6,305 nt of DNA from Pseudomonadota bacterium (GTDB lineage: Bacteria; Pseudomonadota; Alphaproteobacteria; Rhizobiales; Phreatobacteraceae), in NCBI GenBank assembly GCA_023416965.1, contig JAEZGJ010000125.1, positions 1-6,305 on the forward strand, written 5' to 3'. This document shows positions 1-6,090 of the stretch, piece by piece. The notes beneath the pieces are model-generated. The model worked only from the letters and a program-made list of their open reading frames with translations. It had not been told where the DNA came from and made no database searches. Each line of letters starts with the position of its first letter. Positions within the stretch are counted from its first letter, which is position 1. The position numbers were made by a program, and so were the translations under genes.

Positions 1-266
1 AACTGGAACTGTTCAGGGGCGTGGGGCCGCAGAACGAGGCGCGGCTGCATGCGCTCGGCGTCTACCACTTCGACCAGATCGCGGCGTGGACGCCGAAGGA
101 GGCGCAATGGGTGGGCGGCTATCTCGCCTTTCCCGGCCGCATCGAGCGCGAGGACTGGATCGGCCAGGCCCGGATCTTGGCGGCGGGCGGGACCACCGCC
201 CATGCCGATCGCGTCAGGAGCGGCGACATTCCCAGCACCCCCGACGGCAGGCCCCCGGCCGGTTGA
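1..266 (+). CDS. C-terminal part of a COG3743-like helix-hairpin-helix protein (5' end outside window)
   Basis: The reading frame is open from the window edge (first full codon at 3) to TGA at 264-266, so only the last 87 residues are visible. The segment begins LELFRGVGPQNEARLHALG, a helix-hairpin-helix type GxGP loop, followed by YHFDQIAAWT, a tryptophan/valine stretch, and FPGRIEREDWIGQA. This is the pattern of the COG3743 domain (predicted H3TH, flap-endonuclease-like), found in Hyphomicrobiales as a stand-alone protein or as the C-terminal extension of proteins such as NuoE or ribosomal L21. The tail after the domain (LAAGG, then RVRSGDIPS) resembles the end of stand-alone or NuoE-type versions as I remember them, so the parent cannot be settled without the N-terminus. 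The GTG at 21 lies inside the domain and is not a plausible start. Nuclease activity is only a family prediction. The gene is convergent with the next one and has no visible link to flagella. Confidence 0.8.
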   Translation, partial: LELFRGVGPQNEARLHALGVYHFDQIAAWTPKEAQWVGGYLAFPGRIEREDWIGQARILAAGGTTAHADRVRSGDIPSTPDGRPPAG

Positions 267-293
267 ACGAGGGGAGGCGTCCGCCGGCCGTCG

Positions 294-386
294 TCAGATG
301 AGGTAGTGGACGCCGGCGACGATGATGAGCGTCCAGACGACGAAATTGGCGGTGATGGTGGCCAGAACGGCCTGGGACGGCGACAT
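294..386 (-). CDS. putative 30-residue single-helix membrane microprotein
   Basis: A short open frame downstream of flhA on the same strand. The ATG at 386 is preceded by GAGG six bases away (GAGGTCGCCCATG), a good ribosome binding site. The product has a short polar N-terminus (MSPSQ), then one continuous hydrophobic stretch of about 24 residues (AVLATITANFVVWTLIIVAG is its core) and ends HYLI, so it would be a single-pass inner-membrane peptide with almost no soluble part. The frame is open further upstream to 485, but that extension is arginine- and proline-rich and looks like read-through of non-coding sequence. An in-frame ATG at 398 is the nearest alternative and lacks the well-placed Shine-Dalgarno. 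I do not recognise a family. It could be co-transcribed with flhA across 132 nt or have its own promoter. Support is the RBS and helix alone, so it remains tentative. Confidence 0.45.
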   Translation of the reverse strand: MSPSQAVLATITANFVVWTLIIVAGVHYLI

Positions 387-518
387 GGGCGACCTCATCG
401 AACATCTGCTGTCGTGACGGGAACGAGCCCCTGCACCGTCCTTCTCACGGGGCGGACCGGGGCGTCGACGACATGATGAAGGCAAGGTTAACGGTCTGTC
501 CCGCCGCGGGGCCGGGGA

Positions 519-2645
519 TCAGACGCTGCCCACCGTCTTCAGGCGCACGCGCGGATGGATCTCCGCCTGGCTGAGGACCGGCGTCTGGGCGCGGAAGCGC
601 TCGACGATGGACCGCACGAAGGGCCGGATGCCCGGGCTGGTGAGCAGGACCGGCGCCTCGCCCATGCGGGCTGCGTCCTCGAAGGAATCGCGCACCAGCA
701 TGATGAACTCGGAAAGCTTTGACGGCTGCATGGCGAGCTGGCGGTCGTCGCCCTGGCCGACGATCGAATCGGCGAAGGCCTGCTCCCAGACGGGCGAGAG
801 GGCGATGAGGGCGAGGCCGCCGTCGTAGCCGGCATATTGGGCGCAGAGCTGGCGGGCGAGGCGGGAGCGCACGTGCTCGGCGATCTGGGCCGGGGAGCGG
901 GTGAAGGCGACCGCCTCGGCGATTCCCTCGAGGATGGTCGGCAGGTCGCGGATCGAGACACGCTCGGCGAGCAGGGTCTGGAGCACGCGCTGGATGCCGG
1001 AAATGGTGATCTGGCCGGGAACGAGGTCCTTGATGAGATCCGCCTGGTCCTTGGGCATCTCCTTGATGAGCTTCTGCACCTCGGAATAGCTGAGCAGGTC
1101 GGAGACGTTGGCCTTGAGGATCTCGGTGAGGTGGGTGGAAAGCACGGTCGCGGCGTCGACGACGGTGTAGCCGCGCACGCTCGCCTCTTCCTTCAGCGCC
1201 GCATCGACCCAGGTCGCCGGCAGGCCGAAGGTCGGCTCGGTGGTATGGACGCCGGGCAGGTCGACCTGGCCACCGGCGGGGTCCATGACCATGTACTGCA
1301 TCGGCCAGATCTGGCCCTGGCCGGCATCAACCTCCTTGACTCGGATGATGTACTGGTTCGGCGGGAGCTGCACGTTGTCGAGGATGCGCACCGAGGGCAT
1401 GACGAAGCCCATGTCGACGGCGAGCTGGCGGCGCAGGGCCTTGATCTGGTCCGTGAGCCTGTCGGAGCCGCCCTCGGACTGGACGAGCGGCAGGAGGCCG
1501 TAGCCGAGCTCGATCTTGAGGTCGTCGATCTTGAGGACGGCGGAGATCGGCTCCTCGGCGGGCGGCGCGGCGGCGGCCGCCACCTCGGCCGCCTCGGCGC
1601 TGTCGGAGGCGCGGGCGATGCGCTTGGATTCCTCGCCGAGCGTATAGGCGGCCCAGCCGGCGAGAGCGGCGAGGCCGGCGAAGGGCAGGAAGGGAATGCC
1701 CGGCAGCAGGGCCATGGCACCCATGACGCCGGCCGAGAGGCCGAGGGCCTTCGGATAGCCGGTGAGCTGCTTCATCACCGCCTGGTCGGCCGAGCCGGTG
1801 ACGCCCGCCTTGGAGACGAGGAGGCCCGCGGCGGTCGAGATGATGAGCGCCGGGATCTGGCTGACGAGGCCGTCGCCGACGGTGAGGATGGTGTAGGTGC
1901 GCGCCGCCTCCAGGAAGGGCATGCCCTGCTGGGCGACGCCGATGATGAGGCCGGCGATGACGTTGATGAAGGTGATGAGCAGGCCGGCGATGGCATCGCC
2001 CTTCACGAATTTCGAGGCGCCGTCCATGGCGCCGTAGAAGGCGCTCTCGTCCTCCAGGTCCTTGCGGCGGGTCTTGGCGGTCTTCTCGTCGATGAGGCCG
2101 GCCGAGAGATCGGCATCGATCGCCATCTGCTTGCCGGGCATGGCGTCGAGGGAGAAGCGCGCCGCGACCTCGGCGATGCGTCCCGAGCCCTTGGTGATGA
2201 CGATGAAGTTCACGATCACCAGGATGGCAAAGACGATGATGCCGATCACGAAGGATCCGCCCATCACGAAGTTGCCGAAGGCCTCGATGACGTGTCCGGC
2301 GGCGGCAGTGCCCTCGTGCCCATAGGACAGGATGAGGCGGGTGGAGGCGAGGTTGAGCGACAGGCGCAGCATCGTGGCGATGAGCAGCACCGTCGGGAAA
2401 GAGGAGAACTCCAGCGGCTTGTGGATGAAGAGGGCGGTCATGAGGATCATGACCGAGGAGATGATCGACACCGCCAGCATCAGGTCGAGGACGATGGCCG
2501 GCAGGGGGAAGATCAGGATGATGAGGATGCCGATGACGCCGGCAGCCATCCACAGGTCGGGACGGCGCAGCCAATCGGCCATCTGCCCGAGGGAGACGCC
2601 GCTTGCCGTCGCTCTCTGTCGTTCGGCTGCCGCCGCGTCGCTCAT
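519..2645 (-). CDS. flhA: flagellar biosynthesis protein FlhA, export-gate subunit
   Basis: FlhA forms the nonameric ring of the flagellar type III export gate inside the MS ring; its membrane part uses the proton motive force and its cytoplasmic domain docks chaperone-substrate complexes. The 708-residue product has the usual family length. Hydrophobic helices fill about residues 31-150 and 215-335. Between them lies the FHIPEP signature: RIAEVAARFSLDAMPGKQMA (156-175), IDADLSAG, then a MDGASKFVKGDAIAG stretch (207-221) containing Asp208. An Ala/Glu-rich linker (about 345-366) leads into the cytoplasmic domain, with LGYGLLPLV and the PPNQYIIRVKE segment at about 428-438. The ATG at 2645 has GGGGA six bases upstream. 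The flagellar neighbours make FlhA far more likely than the virulence-type homologue SctV. It is divergent from fliF, and a CtrA-type box plus dyad lies 44 nt upstream of its start. Confidence 0.97.
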   Translation of the reverse strand: MSDAAAAERQRATASGVSLGQMADWLRRPDLWMAAGVIGILIILIFPLPAIVLDLMLAVSIISSVMILMTALFIHKPLEFSSFPTVLLIATMLRLSLNLASTRLILSYGHEGTAAAGHVIEAFGNFVMGGSFVIGIIVFAILVIVNFIVITKGSGRIAEVAARFSLDAMPGKQMAIDADLSAGLIDEKTAKTRRKDLEDESAFYGAMDGASKFVKGDAIAGLLITFINVIAGLIIGVAQQGMPFLEAARTYTILTVGDGLVSQIPALIISTAAGLLVSKAGVTGSADQAVMKQLTGYPKALGLSAGVMGAMALLPGIPFLPFAGLAALAGWAAYTLGEESKRIARASDSAEAAEVAAAAAPPAEEPISAVLKIDDLKIELGYGLLPLVQSEGGSDRLTDQIKALRRQLAVDMGFVMPSVRILDNVQLPPNQYIIRVKEVDAGQGQIWPMQYMVMDPAGGQVDLPGVHTTEPTFGLPATWVDAALKEEASVRGYTVVDAATVLSTHLTEILKANVSDLLSYSEVQKLIKEMPKDQADLIKDLVPGQITISGIQRVLQTLLAERVSIRDLPTILEGIAEAVAFTRSPAQIAEHVRSRLARQLCAQYAGYDGGLALIALSPVWEQAFADSIVGQGDDRQLAMQPSKLSEFIMLVRDSFEDAARMGEAPVLLTSPGIRPFVRSIVERFRAQTPVLSQAEIHPRVRLKTVGSV

Positions 2646-2689
2646 GCAATGTCCCCGGCCGCAGGCGCGCGCGGCCCGCGTTGACGTTC

Positions 2690-2731
2690 CTGGGCAAGAA
2701 TTGCCGGGTGGATGGTTAACGGCTGGTTACC
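2690..2731 (-). promoter_or_regulatory. predicted flhA promoter module: CtrA-type box plus ftr-like dyad
   Basis: Seen directly: TTAACGGCTGGTTAC at 2716-2730, which is TTAA-N7-TTAC and one base from the CtrA consensus TTAA-N7-TTAA; and the perfect dyad GGCAA-GAA-TTGCC at 2693-2705. Read towards flhA the order is box, CCACCC spacer, dyad, then 44 nt to the ATG. A near-identical module precedes fliF. CtrA activates early flagellar promoters in Caulobacter and relatives, usually with the box at the -35 region. If so here, the dyad would overlap the -10 region, where FlbD bound to ftr sites represses Caulobacter fliF. Assigning the dyad to FlbD is inference from its shape and position. The box could also act on the gene at 2818 on the other strand. 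Confidence 0.7.
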
Positions 2732-2734
2732 GCC

Positions 2735-2752
2735 GCGCCCCGCAGCGGGCGC
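2735..2752. other. GC-rich hairpin in the leader region of the four-helix membrane gene
   Basis: GCGCCC (2735-2740) and GGGCGC (2747-2752) form a perfect six-base-pair stem around a six-base loop. It lies just beyond the CtrA-type box, 65 nt before the ATG at 2818. No T-run follows on either strand, so it is not a recognisable intrinsic terminator. It could be a structured leader, or chance in such GC-rich DNA. Confidence 0.25.
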
Positions 2753-2817
2753 TTGTCGCAGGAGCCGCGGGATGCGAAAGCTTCACGCCCGCGACCGAGC
2801 CTCGATGGAGCCCGCAA

Positions 2818-3195
2818 ATGGCCGATTTCCGCCTGTCCGGCGCCGGCGGCACGCCCGGCGGCCTGATCACCTTCTTCGTCGGCCTCGGCATGACGATCGC
2901 GGGGGCCTATCTGCTGACCAGCCAGGTCTCGGTCCAGGGCGGCTCCTGGACGCTCGGCGGCTATTCGGCCTTCGGCCTGTCGCTCGTGCCCATCCTCTTC
3001 GGCATCGGCATGCTGTTCTTCGACGGCTCGTCGCGGCTCGGCCTGCTGCTGCTCTTCGCCGGCATCGTCATCATTGCCGCGGGCATCCTCGTTAACCTCT
3101 CCATCTATTTCGTGCCGACGAGCCTGTTCAACACGCTCATGATGCTCGGCCTGACGGCAGGCGGAATCGGCCTCGTCCTGCGCTCTCTGCGCTAA
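2818..3195 (+). CDS. unrecognised four-helix inner-membrane protein, 125 residues
   Basis: The ATG at 2818 has GGAG seven bases upstream and the gene ends at TAA 3193-3195. The frame is also open further upstream, but that part runs antisense to flhA and has no support as coding sequence. After a short polar N-terminus (MADFRLSGAGGTP) come four predicted membrane segments at about residues 14-34, 50-68, 73-98 and 103-122, separated by short loops; the loop between helices 1 and 2 (about 35-49) is glycine- and serine-rich. The protein ends in the basic tail LRSLR. Glycines recur inside the helices, which would allow tight packing. There is no soluble domain, no catalytic motif and no charged residue within the helices, so a structural or accessory role fits better than an enzyme. 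I do not recognise a family. It sits between the divergent flhA and fliF genes in the fliF direction, and the module before fliF suggests fliF has its own promoter. A flagellar link is inferred from position only. Confidence 0.85.
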   Translation: MADFRLSGAGGTPGGLITFFVGLGMTIAGAYLLTSQVSVQGGSWTLGGYSAFGLSLVPILFGIGMLFFDGSSRLGLLLLFAGIVIIAAGILVNLSIYFVPTSLFNTLMMLGLTAGGIGLVLRSLR

Positions 3196-3227
3196 AAGCG
3201 ACGGGTCGCCCCAAAACGCCCGGCCGC

Positions 3228-3269
3228 GTTAACCATCCAGTAACCACCCACCCGGCAAATCTTGCCCAG
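3228..3269 (+). promoter_or_regulatory. predicted fliF promoter module: CtrA-type box plus ftr-like dyad
   Basis: Seen directly: TTAACCATCCAGTAA at 3229-3243 (TTAA-N7-GTAA, one base from the CtrA consensus) and the perfect dyad GGCAA-ATC-TTGCC at 3254-3266. The module ends 49 nt before the fliF TTG. Its reverse complement matches the flhA module at 34 of 40 positions. In Caulobacter, fliF is activated by CtrA and repressed by FlbD at a site close to the transcription start; the layout here is the same. If the box marks the -35 region, the -10 would fall near 3261-3266, inside the dyad. FlbD as the dyad ligand is inferred. Confidence 0.75.
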
Positions 3270-3318
3270 CGACCGGCGCCACGCCGCGTCGCGCAGGACC
3301 TGACGGGCTGGTGGCGTC

Positions 3319-5004
3319 TTGAACGGCATTCTGGAGTTCATGAAGAAACTGGGGGCGCCCCGCCTCGCGGCGATGGGAGCGGTGTCGCTCGGCCTCGTCG
3401 GCTTCTTCGTCTACATCATCCTCCGGATGAGCCAGCCGCAGATGGCGCTGCTCTTCTCGGACCTGACGCTGGAGGATTCCGCGCAGATCGTGAAGGAGCT
3501 GGAGCGCCGGCAGGTGAAGTTCCAGCTGCGCAGTGACGGCGCCCAGGTCTTCGTGCCTCAGGAACAGGTGGCCCGCGTGCGCCTGCAGCTCGCCGAAAGC
3601 GGCATGCCGCGCGGCGGCGGCGTCGGCTACGAGATCTTCGACAAGGGCGACGCGCTCTCCTCCACCTCCTTCGTCCAGAACATGAACCAGCTGAGGGCGC
3701 TGGAGGGCGAGCTCGCCCGCACCATCCGCGGCATCGAGCGGGTGCAGTCGGCGCGCGTCCACCTGGTCCTGCCGGAGCGGGCGCTGTTCTCGCGCGAGCG
3801 CACCGAGCCCTCGGCCTCCATCGTGCTCAGGGTCCGCGGCGGGCTTGAGCCGCAGCAGATCCGCGCGGTGCGCCACCTCGTCGCCTCGGCGGTGAGGGGC
3901 CTGTCGCCGCAGCGCATCTCGATCGTCGACGAGGGCGGCCGGCTGCTCGCCGACGGGGCCGGCGATGCCTCGGGCATGATGGGTTCCACCGTCGACGAGC
4001 GGAAGGCCGGTCAGGAGCGCCGGCTGCGCGAGCAGGTGGAGAGCATCATCGCCTCGGTGGTGGGACCGGGCCGTGCCCGCGTCCAGGTGGCGGCGGACAT
4101 GGATTTCAACCGCGTCACGCAGACCTCCGACGATTTCGACCCGGAGCGCCGCGTCGTCCGCTCGACCCAGACCCGCGAGGAGCAGTCCAGCTCCAACGAG
4201 GGCCGCGGCGACGGGCAGGTGACGGTCGGCAACGAGCTGCCCGGCGCCAACCAGACCGGCGCCGGTGCCAACGCCTCCCGCGAGGCCAGCCGCAAGACCG
4301 AGGAAACGGTCAATTACGAGATCGCCCGCACGCAGCGCACCGAGGTGATCGAGGGCGGCCGCATCAAGCGTGTCTCGGTGGCCGTGCTGGTCGACGGCAT
4401 CTATGCCCGCGACGCCCAGGGCAACGTCAACTACCAGCCGCGCGCGGCCGAGGAACTGGAGCGGATCGGCGCCCTCGTGCGCTCGGCGATCGGCTTCGAC
4501 CAGCGCCGCGGCGACCAGGTGGAGATCGTCAACCTGCGCTTCGCCGAGGCGCCGCAGCTCGCCGCCCCCGAGGCCGAGAGGCCGTGGTGGATGGTCTACG
4601 AGTTCACCAAGGAGGACATCCGCTACGCCATCGAGCTGGCGGTGCTGCTGCTGGTGTCGCTGCTGGTGATGCTCTTCGTGGTGCGGCCGCTGCTGCGCCG
4701 CATCATGACGCCGGACGAAGCGCCGGCTGCGGCGCTGCCGGCCGGCTCGGGCGGATCGGGCACCTCATCCGACTCCGTCCCGGGCGGCGAGCAGGGCGAG
4801 CGCTCCGACGGCACCGCCGTGGTCAAGGCGCCGCCGCTGGCGCCGGGCCTCGAGAGCGCCACGATGAAGATGATCGAGATGGCCCAGATCAAGGGCGAGG
4901 TGCACCAGGCCTCGCTCGCCAAGGTGGGCGAACTGGTCGAGAAGAACCCGCACGAGACCGTCTCGATCATCCGCCAGTGGCTGAACGACGGTGAACCGAA
5001 ATGA
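3319..5004 (+). CDS. fliF: flagellar MS-ring protein FliF
   Basis: FliF assembles the MS ring, the inner-membrane base on which rotor and export gate are built. The 561-residue length is typical. Helix 1 spans about residues 15-36. The periplasmic ring-building domain shared with YscJ/SctJ follows, with LFSDLTLEDSAQIVKELE (45-62) and the hallmark stretch from GYEIFDKGDA through FVQNMNQLRALEGELARTI to RVHLVLPE (103-153). A Ser/Asn/Gly-rich collar region covers about 265-330, helix 2 about 437-457, and a low-complexity cytoplasmic linker follows. The last 30 residues (LVEKNPHETVSIIRQWLND) are the FliG-binding tail. The start is TTG at 3319: an in-frame stop at 3301 leaves no ATG or GTG before it, and MNGILEFMKKLG aligns with the family N-terminus. 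The alternative ATG at 3340 has GGAG only three bases away and would trim that conserved start. The TTG has no strong ribosome binding site. The stop overlaps the fliG start. Confidence 0.96.
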   Translation: MNGILEFMKKLGAPRLAAMGAVSLGLVGFFVYIILRMSQPQMALLFSDLTLEDSAQIVKELERRQVKFQLRSDGAQVFVPQEQVARVRLQLAESGMPRGGGVGYEIFDKGDALSSTSFVQNMNQLRALEGELARTIRGIERVQSARVHLVLPERALFSRERTEPSASIVLRVRGGLEPQQIRAVRHLVASAVRGLSPQRISIVDEGGRLLADGAGDASGMMGSTVDERKAGQERRLREQVESIIASVVGPGRARVQVAADMDFNRVTQTSDDFDPERRVVRSTQTREEQSSSNEGRGDGQVTVGNELPGANQTGAGANASREASRKTEETVNYEIARTQRTEVIEGGRIKRVSVAVLVDGIYARDAQGNVNYQPRAAEELERIGALVRSAIGFDQRRGDQVEIVNLRFAEAPQLAAPEAERPWWMVYEFTKEDIRYAIELAVLLLVSLLVMLFVVRPLLRRIMTPDEAPAAALPAGSGGSGTSSDSVPGGEQGERSDGTAVVKAPPLAPGLESATMKMIEMAQIKGEVHQASLAKVGELVEKNPHETVSIIRQWLNDGEPK

Positions 5005-6086
5005 CGATGGCGCAGATCGAACGCGAGGCGGAATTCGGCAAGGCCCTGGCGGCCCTGTCCGCCGACGGCCGCGTCAACACCCTCGCCGCCAGGGGACTGA
5101 CCGGGCAGCAGCGCGCCGCCATCCTGATGCTGACACTCGGCGACAAGGTGTCTGCACGCATCTGGAAGCTGCTCGACGACGAGGAGATCCGCGTCCTGTC
5201 CATCGCCATGTCGCAGCTCGGCACGGTCGAGCCGGAGGTGGTGGAGAGCCTGATGCTGGAATTCGTCGGCCGGCTGTCTGCCGCCGGCGGCCTGATGGGC
5301 AATTTCGACGCCACGGAGCGGCTCTTGTCGCAGTTCATGCCCTCCGACCGGGTCGCCATCCTGATGGAGGAAATCCGCGGTCCTGCCGGCCGCAACATGT
5401 GGGAGAAGCTCTCCAACGTGCAGGAGCAGGTGCTCGCCAACTACCTGAAGAACGAATATCCGCAGACGGTCGCCGTCGTCCTGTCCAAGATCAAGCCGGA
5501 ACATGCCGGCCGCGTGCTCGCCATCCTCCCGGAGGAGTTCGCCCTCGACGTCGTCGGCCGCATGCTGAAGATGGAAGCGATCCAGAAGGACGTGCTGGAG
5601 CGCATCGAGCAGACGCTGCGCACCGAGTTCATGTCGAACCTCTCCCAGACCTCGCGGCGCGACAGCCACGAGGCCATGGCGGAAATCTTCAACTCCTTCG
5701 ACCGCCAGACCGAGACGCGCTTCATCACAGCCCTGGAGGAGCAGAATCGCGACTCCGCCGAGCGCATCAAGAGCCTGATGTTCACCTTCGACGACCTCGC
5801 CAAGCTCGACGCCGGCTCGGCGCAGACGCTGGTCCGCCAGGTCGACAAGGACAAGCTCGCCATCGCGCTCAAGGGCGCCAGCCAGACCATGCGCGACTTC
5901 TTCCTGGCGCAGATGTCCACCCGCGCCGCCAAGATGCTGCAGGACGACATGCAGGCGCTCGGCCCGATGCGCCTGAAGGACGTGGACGAGGCGCAGGGCG
6001 TGCTCGTCAACCTCGCCAAGGATCTCGCCGCCAAGGGCGAGATCATGATCTCCAAGAACCGCGCCGACGACGAACTGGTCTTCTGA
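5001..6086 (+). CDS. fliG: flagellar motor switch protein FliG
   Basis: FliG is the rotor protein that binds FliF with its N-terminus and takes torque from the stator at its C-terminus. The 361 residues include about 29 extra N-terminal residues compared with E. coli FliG; the core begins LTGQQRAAILMLTLGDK at 33. The middle domain carries EYPQ at 152-155 in place of the usual EHPQ. In the C-terminal domain the torque residues are conserved: Lys291, Arg308, Asp315, Asp316 and Arg324, matching E. coli Lys264, Arg281, Asp288, Asp289 and Arg297, with RAAKMLQDDMQALGPMRLKD around them. The ATG at 5001 overlaps the fliF stop in ATGA, and GGTGA lies six bases upstream, so the two genes are probably translationally coupled. 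An in-frame ATG at 5007 is an alternative start. FliG follows FliF in the expected order and shows no sign of damage. Confidence 0.97.
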   Translation: MTMAQIEREAEFGKALAALSADGRVNTLAARGLTGQQRAAILMLTLGDKVSARIWKLLDDEEIRVLSIAMSQLGTVEPEVVESLMLEFVGRLSAAGGLMGNFDATERLLSQFMPSDRVAILMEEIRGPAGRNMWEKLSNVQEQVLANYLKNEYPQTVAVVLSKIKPEHAGRVLAILPEEFALDVVGRMLKMEAIQKDVLERIEQTLRTEFMSNLSQTSRRDSHEAMAEIFNSFDRQTETRFITALEEQNRDSAERIKSLMFTFDDLAKLDAGSAQTLVRQVDKDKLAIALKGASQTMRDFFLAQMSTRAAKMLQDDMQALGPMRLKDVDEAQGVLVNLAKDLAAKGEIMISKNRADDELVF

Positions 6087-6090
6087 GGAC

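Noticed and set aside
251..290. CCGGCCGG and GCCGGCCG around the end of the COG3743-like gene as a bidirectional terminator
   Set aside because: The arms are self-complementary GC-rich words about 24 bases apart, common by chance at this GC content, with no T-run on either side.
837..2684. 615-codon open frame antisense to flhA
   Set aside because: Its product is a Gly/Asp/Glu/His-rich low-complexity string with no domain, the usual shadow of a high-GC gene with biased third positions; flhA on the other strand is unambiguous.
1327..2697. 456-codon open frame on the flhA strand in another frame
   Set aside because: Arg/His/Pro-rich frame-shifted reading of flhA; flhA itself is intact over its full length, so no frameshift or overlapping gene is needed.
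2692..2705. GG...GC spacing suggestive of a sigma-54 promoter (also at 3254-3266)
   Set aside because: The distance between the GG and GC pairs is one to two bases too short for the -24/-12 consensus, and the symmetry of the sequence fits a dimer-binding dyad better.
3198..3209. Small hairpin GCGAC-GG-GTCGC just after the four-helix gene
   Set aside because: Only 4-5 base pairs with a very tight loop and no T-run on the plus strand. On the minus strand TTTT follows, but no gene there needs a terminator.
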